A program made the position numbers and the translations under genes. Shown one piece after another: positions 28,556 to 37,605 of a stretch of DNA of 64,000 nt; positions within the stretch are counted from its first letter, which is position 1; each line of letters opens with the position of its first letter. Below the pieces are notes generated by a model, which was not told where the DNA came from, searched no databases, and was given only the letters and a program-made list of their open reading frames with translations. Source of the DNA: Tangfeifania diversioriginum (GTDB lineage Bacteria; Bacteroidota; Bacteroidia; Bacteroidales; Prolixibacteraceae); NCBI RefSeq assembly GCF_900141875.1, contig NZ_FQZE01000003.1, positions 175,608-239,607 of the forward strand. The letters run 5' to 3'.

Positions 28556-29599
28556 ATGGCAAAAATAAATTTTGGCGGAGTTGAAGAAGAAGTAGTAACC
28601 CGACAGGAATTTCCAATTGAAAAAGCGCGTGAAGTACTCAAAGATGAAACCATTGCGGTATTGGGCTACGGCGTTCAGGGCCCCGGACAGGCACTAAACC
28701 TGAAAGACAACGGATTTAACGTAATTGTTGGCCAGCGCAAAAATTCAACTACCTGGGACAAAGCCGTGAAAGACGGCTGGGTTCCCGGCGAAACACTGTT
28801 TGAAATCGAGGAAGCGGCTCAAAAAGGAACCATTATCCAGTTTCTGCTTTCCGATGCCGGGCAAATCGCAATCTGGCCCACGGTTAAAAAAGCACTGAAC
28901 CCCGGCGATGCGCTCTATTTTTCGCACGGATTTGGAATAACTTATAAAGAACGCACCGGAATTATCCCACCTGAAAATGTGGATGTCATTCTGGTAGCAC
29001 CAAAAGGTTCCGGCACCTCGTTGCGCAGAATGTTTTTGGAAGGCCGCGGACTGAATTCCAGCTTTGCCGTGTTCCAGGATGCCACAGAAAAAGCCAAAGA
29101 CCGTGTAATTGCTTTGGGTATTGGCGTTGGCTCCGGTTATTTATTTCCCACCGATTTCAGAAAAGAAGTTTACAGCGATTTAACCGGCGAGCGCGGAACG
29201 CTGATGGGAGCCATTCAGGGCATTTTTGCCGCCCAGTATGAAACGCTGCGTGAAAATGGCCACTCCCCTTCCGAAGCTTTTAATGAAACCGTGGAAGAGC
29301 TCACCCAGTCGCTGATGCCGCTGGTAGCCGAAAACGGAATGGACTGGATGTATGCCAACTGCTCGACCACCGCACAGCGCGGGGCACTCGACTGGTGGAA
29401 AAAATTCAGGGATGCCACCAAGCCGGTTTTTGAAAATCTTTACGAAGAAGTGGCCGCCGGCCGCGAAGCTCAACGTTCCATTGATTCCAACAGTCAACCC
29501 GACTACCGTCCGAAACTGGAAGCTGAGTTAAAAGAACTGCGTGAATCAGAAATGTGGAAAGCAGGTGCTGAAGTCCGGAAACTTCGCCCGGAAAAATAG
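28556..29599 (+). CDS. ilvC: Ketol-acid reductoisomerase
   Basis: Converts acetolactate to dihydroxy-isovalerate using NAD(P)H. The nucleotide-binding motif is AVLGYGVQGPGQALNLKDNG. The beta2-alphaB loop GQRKNSTTW decides cofactor use, and its Arg-Lys-Ser character suggests NADPH (inference). Class I, 347 residues. Last gene of the ilv operon; a bidirectional hairpin terminator follows. Confidence 0.95.
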   Translation: MAKINFGGVEEEVVTRQEFPIEKAREVLKDETIAVLGYGVQGPGQALNLKDNGFNVIVGQRKNSTTWDKAVKDGWVPGETLFEIEEAAQKGTIIQFLLSDAGQIAIWPTVKKALNPGDALYFSHGFGITYKERTGIIPPENVDVILVAPKGSGTSLRRMFLEGRGLNSSFAVFQDATEKAKDRVIALGIGVGSGYLFPTDFRKEVYSDLTGERGTLMGAIQGIFAAQYETLRENGHSPSEAFNETVEELTQSLMPLVAENGMDWMYANCSTTAQRGALDWWKKFRDATKPVFENLYEEVAAGREAQRSIDSNSQPDYRPKLEAELKELRESEMWKAGAEVRKLRPEK

Positions 29600-29620
29600 C
29601 ATTGCAAAATCAACTAAAAA

Positions 29621-29657
29621 AAATGAGGCTGCCTTTAAAAGACAGCCTCATTTTTAT
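29621..29657. terminator. Bidirectional terminator between ilvC and pntB
   Basis: AAATGAGGCTG and CAGCCTCATTT arms (11 bp, perfect) flank an 11-base loop, with T-rich sequence on the right and A-rich sequence on the left. It can end both the ilv transcript and the convergent pnt transcript. Confidence 0.85.
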
Positions 29658-29675
29658 TTTGCATTTTTTCAACTT

Positions 29676-31115
29676 TTACATGTTTTTTATTTCGTTTACC
29701 AGTTTGGTTATTGAATTTTTGGCATCGCCAAACAGCATGCGGGTTTTATCATTGAAGAACAATTCGTTCTCGATTCCGGCATATCCTTTACCCATTCCGC
29801 GTTTCATAATGATGATGTTTTTGGCTTCGTGGGCGTTTATAATTGGCATTCCGTAAATCGGGCTCGACGGATCGTCGTATGCCGCGGGGTTCACCACATC
29901 GTTGGCTCCTACCACAATGGCCACATCCACGTTGGGCATATCCGGGTTGATGTCGTCCATTTCAACCAGCTTTTCGTAAGGCACATCCGCTTCGGCCAGC
30001 AACACGTTCATGTGCCCTGGCATTCTTCCTGCAACCGGGTGAATGGCATATTTCACCTCCACGCCTTTTCCTTCGAGCAGGTTGTCCAGTTCGTGCGCAA
30101 TGTGCTGCGCCTGGGCAACTGCCAGTCCGTAACCGGGAATCACCACAATTTTTCGTGAATAGCTCATCAGCACCGCAGCATCACTCAGGCTAATTTCTTT
30201 AATATTTCCCTGCTCGCGGTCGGCAGCAGCAGCACCACCACCACCAAAAGCACCAATGATTACATTTATCAGTGAGCGATTCATTGCTTTACACATCAGA
30301 ATGGTAAGAATCATACCGGCTGCACCTACAAAAATACCACCCAGAATCATTGCCTGGTTTCCGTAAATAAAACCGGCCATGGCGGCTGCAATACCTGTAA
30401 ATGAGTTCAGCAGTGATATTACCACCGGCATATCGGCTCCGCCAATGGGCATTACAAACATCACACCGTAAACAAGCGAGATTGCCGTTAATGCATAAAT
30501 AGCCCAAAGCATTTCAGTTGGCGGGTTGGGCGAAACGATGATGAAAATACCCAGTGCAATCGTTGCAACCAATAAAACCAGGTTCAGATAAGTCATGAAT
30601 GGTTTCATGATATCACCAACTCGACCATCCAGTTTTCCGAAAGCGATTAAACTTCCGCTAAAAGCGATGGCACCGATAATTAACCCTAAAACGGTTACCA
30701 GTATGGAGCCGACATCACCTGCCGCTGCGGCCGGATACTCCAGCAGTGCAACCAGCATGGAGGCACCACCACCGGTAGCATTATAAATTGATACCAGCTG
30801 AGGCATCGCAGTCATTTTTACTTTGCGGGCAACCATCCATCCAATAGCGGCACCCACTCCAATTGCTGCCAGAATTATCCAGATGTTGGTTAATGAAATT
30901 CCTTCGCCGTTGGCTTTATGGAGCAATAATGTGGTAATCATTGCCAGTCCCATACCGCCGGCAGCCCAAAGATTTCCGCGCCGGGCTGTTTCGGGATGCG
31001 ACAATAATTTCAGCCCGTAAACAAAAAGCAGGGCTGCAATTAAATAACTTAATTCGAGTATTGATTCTCCTACGGTATATGGCATTCCGTTGAATGTTCC
31101 TAAAACTTTATCCAT
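29676..31115 (-). CDS. pntB: Proton-translocating NAD(P) transhydrogenase, beta subunit
   Basis: Carries the C-terminal membrane domain and the NADP(H)-binding domain III. The first ~280 residues are hydrophobic with about nine helices. Domain III shows VVIPGYGLAVAQAQHIAHEL, IHPVAGRMPGHMNVLLAEA and IVVGANDVVNPAA. 479 residues, full length. Last gene of a three-gene pnt operon. It couples the proton gradient to NADPH formation. Confidence 0.96.
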   Translation of the reverse strand: MDKVLGTFNGMPYTVGESILELSYLIAALLFVYGLKLLSHPETARRGNLWAAGGMGLAMITTLLLHKANGEGISLTNIWIILAAIGVGAAIGWMVARKVKMTAMPQLVSIYNATGGGASMLVALLEYPAAAAGDVGSILVTVLGLIIGAIAFSGSLIAFGKLDGRVGDIMKPFMTYLNLVLLVATIALGIFIIVSPNPPTEMLWAIYALTAISLVYGVMFVMPIGGADMPVVISLLNSFTGIAAAMAGFIYGNQAMILGGIFVGAAGMILTILMCKAMNRSLINVIIGAFGGGGAAAADREQGNIKEISLSDAAVLMSYSRKIVVIPGYGLAVAQAQHIAHELDNLLEGKGVEVKYAIHPVAGRMPGHMNVLLAEADVPYEKLVEMDDINPDMPNVDVAIVVGANDVVNPAAYDDPSSPIYGMPIINAHEAKNIIIMKRGMGKGYAGIENELFFNDKTRMLFGDAKNSITKLVNEIKNM

Positions 31116-31121
31116 GATTCC

Positions 31122-31436
31122 CTACTTTTTTTTCTTTTTAAACATTTCGAGCATTCTGTCGGTGACGGCAAAGCCACCCACCACGTTTAATGTACCAAAT
31201 ATCAGTGCCAGAATCCCAAGAACGAGATCCACCGAAAAACGGGAAAGATCGGCATGACCGACTAAAATTATTCCCCCGATGATAATTACACCACTGATGG
31301 CATTTGCGCCTGACATAAGCGGGGTGTGCAATACCGCGGGCACATTGGAAATCACTTCAATACCCAGAAAGATGGATAATGCGATTATAAAAATGGCTTC
31401 TTTGTATTCAAAGAAAAATTGTAATACTTGTTCCAT
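31122..31436 (-). CDS. pntAB: Transhydrogenase alpha subunit, membrane part
   Basis: 104 residues with three to four transmembrane helices (IFIIALSIFLGIEVISNVPAV, MSGANAISGVIIIGGIILVG, LGILALIFGTLNVVGGFAVT). It forms part of the proton channel. In many bacteria PntA is split into a soluble and a membrane polypeptide, as here. Lies 6 bases before pntB and 11 bases after pntAA. Confidence 0.93.
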   Translation of the reverse strand: MEQVLQFFFEYKEAIFIIALSIFLGIEVISNVPAVLHTPLMSGANAISGVIIIGGIILVGHADLSRFSVDLVLGILALIFGTLNVVGGFAVTDRMLEMFKKKKK

Positions 31437-31447
31437 ATCTGGTTTTT

Positions 31448-32578
31448 TTATTTGTTTTCGATTACAGATTTTACACGCTCGTTGTAAATTTCTCCTTTAT
31501 TCGTAATACAGGTTCCTTTTACAATATCGTCTTCAAAATTGAGGTTTAAAGCGCCTTCTTCTCCGATAATAAGTTTCAGAAAATTGAGTACGTTTTTACC
31601 AAACATGCGGCTGGCATCTACCGGCATTTGCGACGGGTAGTTCGACTCGCCTACAATCGTCACACCTTTGTGCTCAATCGTTTTGTCATTTTCGGTGAGT
31701 TCGCAGTTGCCACCTGTTGAAGCAGCAAGGTCGATAATCACCGAGCCCGGTTTCATGGTTTCAACGGTTTCTTTTGAAATGAGCACCGGTGCTTTTTTGC
31801 CGGGGATTTGTGCGGTACAAATAATGACATTTGCTTTGGCAGCATGGTCATTAACAGCCTGCTGCTGTTTCTTTTTGTATTCCTCGGTTTGCTCCACAGC
31901 GTAACCTCCGGCTTCTTTGTCTTCGGTTGCGCCTTCTACTTCTACAAATTTTCCTCCGAGGCTCATCACCTCTTCCTTCACCGCCGAGCGCACATCGAAT
32001 ACCTGCACCTGGGCACCAAGTTTTCGAGCTGTGGCTATGCCCTGCAATCCTGCAACACCGGCACCCAAAATCAGCACGTTGGCGGGGCGAATGGTTCCGG
32101 CAGCTGTCATAAACATCGGGAAAAATGTGGGAAGTTTTATAGCCGCTTCGAGCACTGCTTTGTAACCGGCCACGGTTGCCATCGACGACAGAATGTCCAT
32201 GGCTTGGGCACGTGTGGTGCGCGGAATGGAATCGAGGCTGAAAGTGGTAATTCCTTTTTCAAGAAAAGTTTTAACCAGTTCCGTGTCCCAGAGCGGGTTA
32301 AAAGCACTAATCCACACCTGATTTTTCGCGATTTTTTTGATATCCTCAGCAACCGGTGACTGAATCTGTAAAAGCACATCCGATTTTTCGAAAACCTCTT
32401 TCCGCGAAACTACTTTTGCGCCGGCGTTCTCGTAATCGGCATCGGTAGCCAGGGCATTTGCACCCGCATCCTGCTCTACCCAAACCTCCACTTTCAGATC
32501 GGAAAGGCTCTGAACAATTTCAGGGAGCAAAGCTACGCGGTTTTCATTGCTTTGTTCTTTTAATAATCCAAGAATCAT
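31448..32578 (-). CDS. pntAA: Transhydrogenase alpha subunit, NAD-binding part
   Basis: Soluble NAD(H)-binding domain I, 376 residues. The alanine dehydrogenase/PNT fold shows LKEQSNENRVALLPEIV near the N-terminus, ANVLILGAGVAGLQGIATARKLGAQVQVFDVR for NAD binding and SVIIDLAASTGGNCELT. First gene of the pnt operon. A palindrome and a -7 box lie just upstream (32608-32645). Confidence 0.95.
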   Translation of the reverse strand: MILGLLKEQSNENRVALLPEIVQSLSDLKVEVWVEQDAGANALATDADYENAGAKVVSRKEVFEKSDVLLQIQSPVAEDIKKIAKNQVWISAFNPLWDTELVKTFLEKGITTFSLDSIPRTTRAQAMDILSSMATVAGYKAVLEAAIKLPTFFPMFMTAAGTIRPANVLILGAGVAGLQGIATARKLGAQVQVFDVRSAVKEEVMSLGGKFVEVEGATEDKEAGGYAVEQTEEYKKKQQQAVNDHAAKANVIICTAQIPGKKAPVLISKETVETMKPGSVIIDLAASTGGNCELTENDKTIEHKGVTIVGESNYPSQMPVDASRMFGKNVLNFLKLIIGEEGALNLNFEDDIVKGTCITNKGEIYNERVKSVIENK

Positions 32579-32607
32579 ATTTTGTTTGATTTAGATGAAT
32601 TTACCCG

Positions 32608-32645
32608 CAAATCTAATAATTATTATTTACCGTTAACGTTAACGG
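32608..32645 (-). promoter_or_regulatory. pnt promoter with operator-like palindrome
   Basis: On the minus strand 32615-32608 reads TAGATTTG, a TAnnTTTG -7 box. About 15-30 bases further upstream a perfect 16-base palindrome, CCGTTAACGTTAACGG (32630-32645), occupies the -33 region. The central CG with TTAACGTTAA symmetry resembles LacI-family operators. A regulator bound there would control transhydrogenase expression (inference). The rest of this 170-bp gap shows nothing else. Confidence 0.5.
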
Positions 32646-32748
32646 AAGTGTTTTTTATTCAGAAATTACTTTATTTATCAACAATAAGTATTTGATTGAT
32701 TAACAACTGCAAGCTACACTTTGGGGTATGCAAAAATCATTCAAATTT

Positions 32749-32973
32749 TCAGGCTTCTGATTTTCGAATGGTTTCGAGATAAAGTTCTTCAACTTTTTGG
32801 CGTGCCCACGGCGTGCGGCGTAAAAACTTCAGGCTCGATTTAATGCTTGGATCAATCCGGAAACAGTTAATGCGAATACGGTTGCCCAACTCTTCCCAGC
32901 CATAAAAACTGACCAGGTAAACAACAATGGCCTCGAGTGTTTTTCCGTGAAGCGGATTATTTGGCTGTGACAT
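32749..32973 (-). CDS. VF530-family (DUF2132) small protein
   Basis: A 74-residue protein that fits the VF530 DNA-binding family: [51 protein letters not shown] and EELYL near the end. The family fold is known, but its cellular role is not. It lies alone between the pnt promoter and the M20 peptidase gene on the same strand. Confidence 0.85.
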   Translation of the reverse strand: MSQPNNPLHGKTLEAIVVYLVSFYGWEELGNRIRINCFRIDPSIKSSLKFLRRTPWARQKVEELYLETIRKSEA

Positions 32974-33055
32974 ATTGAAAAATTGTTAAATTGTAGAACT
33001 GTGAAATTGATTTTTTTTTGCCAACTGTTTCTTTGCCTACTGCCTGTTATCCATT

Positions 33056-34108
33056 TCAAACCTTAAGTCCTTCAATCAGTTTGATGTACAAATCAATTCC
33101 GGCCAGTATTTCACTTTTATATATAAATTCGTCAGCCGAATGCGAACGCGCCGAATCGCCCGGTCCCATTTTCACCGAGGGAAAAGGAATAATTGCCTGA
33201 TCTGAAGTGGTAGGTGAACCGTAAACCTTAATGCCCAATTTTTCGGCTTTGCGGGCAAACGGATGACTTAAACTCACGCCCGAAGAATTGAGCCGGAAAG
33301 AGCGGGGTTTTACTTCAGAACTGATCAAATCTTTAATAATTTTTGCTGCTTTTTTGTTCGGGTAATGCTCGTTGGTGCGCACATCCACCACAAAATGGCA
33401 AACATCGGGCACCACGTTATGCTGGGTACCTGCCTCAATTTGGGTGACACTCATCTTAACTTCTCCCAGCACTTCCGATATTTTTTCAAATTTAAAATCC
33501 CTTATTTTCTGAATATCATCCAGCGCCTTGTAAAGTGCGTTTTCGCCCTCTTCGCGGGCAGCATGCCCCGATTTTCCATAAGCATAGCAATCGAGTACCA
33601 GCAAACCTTTTTCAGCAATGGCCAGTTCCATGCGGGTAGGTTCACCCACAATGGCAAAGCTGACGGGTGCAATTTCAGGTAATGTTATTTCCAGCCCGTG
33701 CCTGCCCGAAATTTCTTCCTCGGCAGTGGCGGCAAAAACCAGGTTGTAAGGCAAATCCGCGCGTTCATAAAAATGAATAAAAACAGCCAGCAGTGCAACC
33801 AACGGGCCGCCGGCATCGTTGCTTCCAAGCCCGTAAAGTTTGTCACCCTCATCAATTGCCTTAAACGGATTAAGTTCATATCCTTTTGCCGGCCGCACCG
33901 TATCGATATGCGAATTCAGCATAATTACGGGTTTACCGGGTTTGTTATGCTTATTAAAAGCCCAGGTATTGTTTTGCCGGGTTTTATAAGGAATATTTTC
34001 TTTATCCAAAAAATTCCGGATTAGCGCAGCAGCTTTCGCTTCGTCTTTACTGAACGACGGGGTTGCGATAAGGTTTCTGAGCAGTTCAATATATTTTTCC
34101 ATTACCAT
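33056..34108 (-). CDS. M20-family deacylase, ArgE/DapE-like
   Basis: Zinc-dependent amidohydrolase of the M20 family. Metal ligands and catalytic residues are seen in LNSHIDTVRP, GLGSNDAGGP, ATAEEEISG and VGEPTRME; the C-terminal HSADEF supplies the last His. The dimerisation lid lies between. In Bacteroidota close relatives act on N-succinyl- or N-acetyl-citrulline in arginine synthesis. I consider that likely but unproven, as no arg gene is adjacent. 350 residues; ATG at 34108 or at 34102 are both possible. Confidence 0.8.
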   Translation of the reverse strand: MVMEKYIELLRNLIATPSFSKDEAKAAALIRNFLDKENIPYKTRQNNTWAFNKHNKPGKPVIMLNSHIDTVRPAKGYELNPFKAIDEGDKLYGLGSNDAGGPLVALLAVFIHFYERADLPYNLVFAATAEEEISGRHGLEITLPEIAPVSFAIVGEPTRMELAIAEKGLLVLDCYAYGKSGHAAREEGENALYKALDDIQKIRDFKFEKISEVLGEVKMSVTQIEAGTQHNVVPDVCHFVVDVRTNEHYPNKKAAKIIKDLISSEVKPRSFRLNSSGVSLSHPFARKAEKLGIKVYGSPTTSDQAIIPFPSVKMGPGDSARSHSADEFIYKSEILAGIDLYIKLIEGLKV

Positions 34109-34170
34109 TAAAAAATTCGAAGGTGCAAAAGTGGCAAAAAAACCGGAATTAACTCAAAAGTAATTTGTGT

Positions 34171-34178
34171 TATATTTG
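34171..34178 (+). promoter_or_regulatory. -7 box and possible operator of an ArsR-type gene
   Basis: TATATTTG matches TAnnTTTG, 25 bases before the ATG at 34196. It sits between AATTTG (34162-34167) and CAAATT (34184-34189), an inverted repeat that could be an autoregulatory operator. Confidence 0.4.
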
Positions 34179-34195
34179 TTGTCAAATTTAAAAGC

Positions 34196-34492
34196 ATGCT
34201 ATCAGAATTTTTTTCAAGTGAACAAAAACAGCTGGCCAGGTTTGCAAGAGCACTGGGGCACCCGGTCCGGATTTATATTATGGAACTGCTGTCGAAACAG
34301 TCGTGCTGCTACAGTGGCGATCTTTCCGAAGATCTGCCCATTGCCAAATCCACACTTTCGCAACATTTAAAAGAGCTGAAAGAAGCAGGTTTAATCCAGG
34401 GCGAAATTGAAGCACCAAAAATTAAATACTGCGTGAACACGGAGAACTGGGAAAAAGCCAGGAGTCTTTTTAAAATTCTGTTGAAAATCTGA
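34196..34492 (+). CDS. ArsR/SmtB-family transcription regulator
   Basis: 98-residue winged-helix repressor. The sequence shows RFARALGHPVRIYIMELLSKQ and the recognition helix SEDLPIAKSTLSQHLKELKEAGLI. A Cys pair (SCCYSGDL) near helix 3 could be the metal or metalloid sensing site. It is ~2.9 kb upstream of the arsenic island but separated from it by the DUF362/ferredoxin genes. Whether it regulates those or itself is open. About 190 bases after it hold no recognisable feature. Confidence 0.8.
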   Translation: MLSEFFSSEQKQLARFARALGHPVRIYIMELLSKQSCCYSGDLSEDLPIAKSTLSQHLKELKEAGLIQGEIEAPKIKYCVNTENWEKARSLFKILLKI

Positions 34493-34687
34493 AGAACTCA
34501 CGGCAGAGATGCAAATTATCTGGCGGATAGTACCAAAATAAAGCACCTGCCTAAATCACAATTCAGGATAATGGCAAACCAATAACACAAAAATAACTAC
34601 CAAATATCCCACATTTTTCTTAATTTTGAATAAATTCATTACGAACATTGGCTCGTTCTGAATAAAAACAATAAAAAACCGATTATC

Positions 34688-35605
34688 ATGAAAAGAAGGG
34701 ATTTTCTTGTTACAGGAACTGTACTGGGAGTAGGCGGAACATTGCTGCCCAATTTTGGAGGACTTAATGCCATAGGGTTACCGGCCAATAATGGAGAATA
34801 CGATTTGGCTGCCGTAAGGGGTGGTGAAGTTACTGCCATGTATGACAAGGCATTGGAAGCACTTGGAGGGATTGAAAGTTTTGTGAAAACGGGGCAAAAA
34901 GTGTTGGTAAAACCAAACATTGGCTGGGACGCACCTCCCGAAAGGGCAGCCAATACCAACCCGCAGCTGGTGGCACATATCATAAAAGACTGTTTGAGAG
35001 CCGGTGCTTCCGAGGTGGTGGTATTCGATCATACCTGCGACCAGGGTGACAGGTGTTACCAAAACAGCGGAATAGAGAAAGCTGCACGCGATGCCGGTGC
35101 AAAGGTGGTTACCGGAAGCAATGAATCATTTTTTCAGGAAGTTTCAGTACCGGGTGGAAGAAGCTTAAAAACGACAAAAATACATCAGGATTTGGCCAGC
35201 GCCGATGTTTTTATTAATGTGCCCATACTCAAACATCATAGCTCGACCACAGTAACTCTCTCCATGAAAAACCTGATGGGAGTGGTTTGGGACCGCAGGT
35301 ATTATCATGCCAACGACCTCAGCCAATGCATTGCCGATTTTCTCACCTATCGCAAACCCGACCTCAACATTGTGGATGGTTACCGCATGCTGACACGCAA
35401 TGGCCCCAAAGGAGTTTCTGAAGATGATGTTGCTGATTTGAAGGCTCTGATTGCCGGGAAGGACATTGTAGCTGTTGATTCTGCTGCTACCCTGATGTTT
35501 GGAAGCAAACCGAACGACATTAACCATATCCGGATAGCCAATGAAATGGGCATAGGAACTACCGATCTCGATAATCTGGCAATCAAGAGAATTAAAATGG
35601 GCTAA
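34688..35605 (+). CDS. Exported DUF362 protein
   Basis: 305 residues with a Tat-like leader (KRRDFLVTGTVLGVGGTLLP). The DUF362 domain shows VLVKPNIGWDAPPERAANTNP, EVVVFDHTCDQ, DVFINVPILKHHS and VTLSMKNLMGVVWDR. The family often associates with iron-sulfur proteins; here it is followed after 25 bases by a multi-cluster ferredoxin gene. The pair is probably one redox unit at the membrane. Biochemical role unknown. Confidence 0.85.
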   Translation: MKRRDFLVTGTVLGVGGTLLPNFGGLNAIGLPANNGEYDLAAVRGGEVTAMYDKALEALGGIESFVKTGQKVLVKPNIGWDAPPERAANTNPQLVAHIIKDCLRAGASEVVVFDHTCDQGDRCYQNSGIEKAARDAGAKVVTGSNESFFQEVSVPGGRSLKTTKIHQDLASADVFINVPILKHHSSTTVTLSMKNLMGVVWDRRYYHANDLSQCIADFLTYRKPDLNIVDGYRMLTRNGPKGVSEDDVADLKALIAGKDIVAVDSAATLMFGSKPNDINHIRIANEMGIGTTDLDNLAIKRIKMG

Positions 35606-35630
35606 ACCCTTTTAGATCAGAAATTCATTT

Positions 35631-37238
35631 ATGAAGGTGTATAAATTTCTCAGAAGAGGAAGAATAATTATTGCAGCAGCAATGCTGGCAATGACGTTTA
35701 TTTTATTTGCCGATATCTACGAATGGTTTCCTGAAAAATGGTTCGACAGCGTAATTTATCTCCAGTTTGTGCCTTCAGTGTTACACTTCATTGCCGTATT
35801 TTCTCTTTTAACAGCAGGAGGATTTGTTGCAGTGCTATTGCTGACTTTGCTTACAGGCCGCATATATTGTTCGGTAATTTGCCCTTTGGGAATTTTGCAG
35901 GATGTGGTGAACCGGATTTCCAGGTGGAGATCGCGCAAAAAACGTTTTTTCAAATTTAAAAAAGCACATCCTGTTTTGCGGTATATTTTTCTGGGAATTA
36001 TGGTGGTGGCCATTATTTTTGGGGCAGGCTTTATTGTCACATGGCTCGACCCGTACAGCATTGCCGGAAGGACATTCACCTATTTATTCAAACCTGCGAC
36101 AGTGTGGCTAAACAATACCGTAACACCCATTTTAAACAATGCGGGTTTGTATTCAGCTTCTCATAAAAATCTGATGCAACCTTCTGTTCTGCCATTCATT
36201 TTATCTTTTGCAGTGATAGTTGCAATTGGCTATCTTGCCTGGAAAAGAGGAAGACTTTTCTGTAACACTATATGCCCGGTAGGAACCTTGCTTGGCGAAG
36301 TTTCCAGGTTTTCACTGTTTAAAGTCAGGTTCAATTACAGCACCTGCACACGTTGCGGAAAGTGTGCAGCGGTTTGCAAAAGCGAATGCATCGATACAAA
36401 AAACCAAAAAGTAGACTACACACGCTGTGTTGCCTGCTTCAACTGCCTCGATGTGTGTCCTGAATCAGCACTTTCATTCAGTCCGGTAAAACTAAAACAA
36501 CCCCTTAAAAGCACACCGGAACCTGCTCCGGGATACGCAGTTTCAACGCACCGGCACGACAAAAACCGGAGGAAAATTCTGGTAACCCTCCTGGCTCTGC
36601 TGGCAGGAAAACGTATTTACGCCCTCAAAAAAAATAAAATGCCCGATCAGCAAAAAAATTTACTGCTAAATGAGAAGGACCATCCTGTAGCCCCGCCCGG
36701 CGCCAAAAGCATTGACCGTTTCAATGCCATTTGTACCGGCTGTTCGCTTTGTGTAACCGCCTGCCCCACTGACGTTTTACAACCCGCACTCACCGAATAC
36801 GGCTTACGTGGATTTATGCAACCACACATGGATTACATCACCAATTTCTGCAATTTCGATTGTGTGAAATGCGGCGAAGTTTGCCCAACCGGTGCAATAT
36901 TGCCGCTGACAAAGGAAGAAAAACATTTAACCCAATTGGGAAAAGCGGTTTTTGTGGAACAAAATTGTGTGGTTTATACCGACGGGACCGATTGCGGCGC
37001 CTGTTCGGAACATTGCCCTACAAAAGCAGTGAATATGGTTCCCTATAAAAACGGATTGCTAATTCCTAAAGTGGACGATTCAATTTGTATTGGCTGCGGT
37101 GCCTGCGAACACGCCTGTCCGGTTGACGCGCCGTTCAAAGCTATCTACGTAAACGGAAATGCTGTGCATCAATTGGCCGAAAAGCCTGATTTTGGAGAGA
37201 AAAAAGTAATTAATGATGATGCAGATTTCCCTTTCTGA
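35631..37238 (+). CDS. NapH/CcoG-like membrane polyferredoxin
   Basis: 535-residue iron-sulfur protein. The first ~210 residues hold about five transmembrane helices with two CxxxCP motifs (RIYCSVICPLGI, RLFCNTICPVGT). Next come at least five Cys-rich cluster sites: CTRCGKCAAVC, CVACFNCLDVCP, CTGCSLCVTACP, CVKCGEVCPTG and CGACSEHCP, with CIGCGACEHACP last. Such proteins move electrons across or along the membrane to a periplasmic or membrane reductase. It follows the DUF362 gene and ends 120 bases before arsE. Partner enzyme unknown. Confidence 0.85.
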   Translation: MKVYKFLRRGRIIIAAAMLAMTFILFADIYEWFPEKWFDSVIYLQFVPSVLHFIAVFSLLTAGGFVAVLLLTLLTGRIYCSVICPLGILQDVVNRISRWRSRKKRFFKFKKAHPVLRYIFLGIMVVAIIFGAGFIVTWLDPYSIAGRTFTYLFKPATVWLNNTVTPILNNAGLYSASHKNLMQPSVLPFILSFAVIVAIGYLAWKRGRLFCNTICPVGTLLGEVSRFSLFKVRFNYSTCTRCGKCAAVCKSECIDTKNQKVDYTRCVACFNCLDVCPESALSFSPVKLKQPLKSTPEPAPGYAVSTHRHDKNRRKILVTLLALLAGKRIYALKKNKMPDQQKNLLLNEKDHPVAPPGAKSIDRFNAICTGCSLCVTACPTDVLQPALTEYGLRGFMQPHMDYITNFCNFDCVKCGEVCPTGAILPLTKEEKHLTQLGKAVFVEQNCVVYTDGTDCGACSEHCPTKAVNMVPYKNGLLIPKVDDSICIGCGACEHACPVDAPFKAIYVNGNAVHQLAEKPDFGEKKVINDDADFPF

Positions 37239-37300
37239 TTGATTTTTTTCGATTCTCCCCATCATTTTTTTAAGAAATTCAAAAAATATTTGCACTTCTA

Positions 37301-37336
37301 TTGTTGGTTAAAAATATGTTCGTATTTTTGCGAACA
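37301..37336 (+). promoter_or_regulatory. ars promoter with overlapping ArsR-type operator
   Basis: TATTTTTG (37323-37330) matches the Bacteroidota -7 consensus and TTG (37301) sits 19 bases before it as a -33 element. An inverted repeat, TGTTCG (37317-37322) and CGAACA (37331-37336), flanks the -7 box exactly, so a bound repressor would block the promoter. The ArsR gene at 38760, inside the operon, is the likely binder (inference). Confidence 0.65.
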
Positions 37337-37358
37337 ACGAACTATTAATTTAAAAAAA

Positions 37359-37592
37359 ATGGACATAAAAGTTTTAGGAACAGGCTGCCCCAAATGCAAG
37401 GCATTGGAGAAAGCGGCCAACGATGCGGTTACTGCTGCCGGTGTGGATGCCACCGTATCGAAAGTGGAAGATATTATGCAAATCATGCAGTTTGGTGTGA
37501 TGACTACACCTGCCCTGGTAGTTGACGGGAAAGTTGTGGTAAAAGGCCGCGTTCCGGGTATTGACGAAATCAAGAATTTTATAACCAAATAA
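37359..37592 (+). CDS. arsE: ArsE-like small thioredoxin (redox-active disulfide protein)
   Basis: 77-residue thioredoxin-fold protein. The active site is CPKC in LGTGCPKCKALEK, followed by MQFGVMTTPALVVDGKVV with the cis-Pro. I chose the ATG at 37359, since the upstream extension is AT-rich non-coding promoter. It matches ArsE of the Bacteroides arsEFG set. First gene of the arsenic operon, 14 bases before arsF. Probably supplies reducing power; exact substrate not certain. Confidence 0.8.
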   Translation: MDIKVLGTGCPKCKALEKAANDAVTAAGVDATVSKVEDIMQIMQFGVMTTPALVVDGKVVVKGRVPGIDEIKNFITK

Positions 37593-37605
37593 AAAAATCA
37601 AAACC

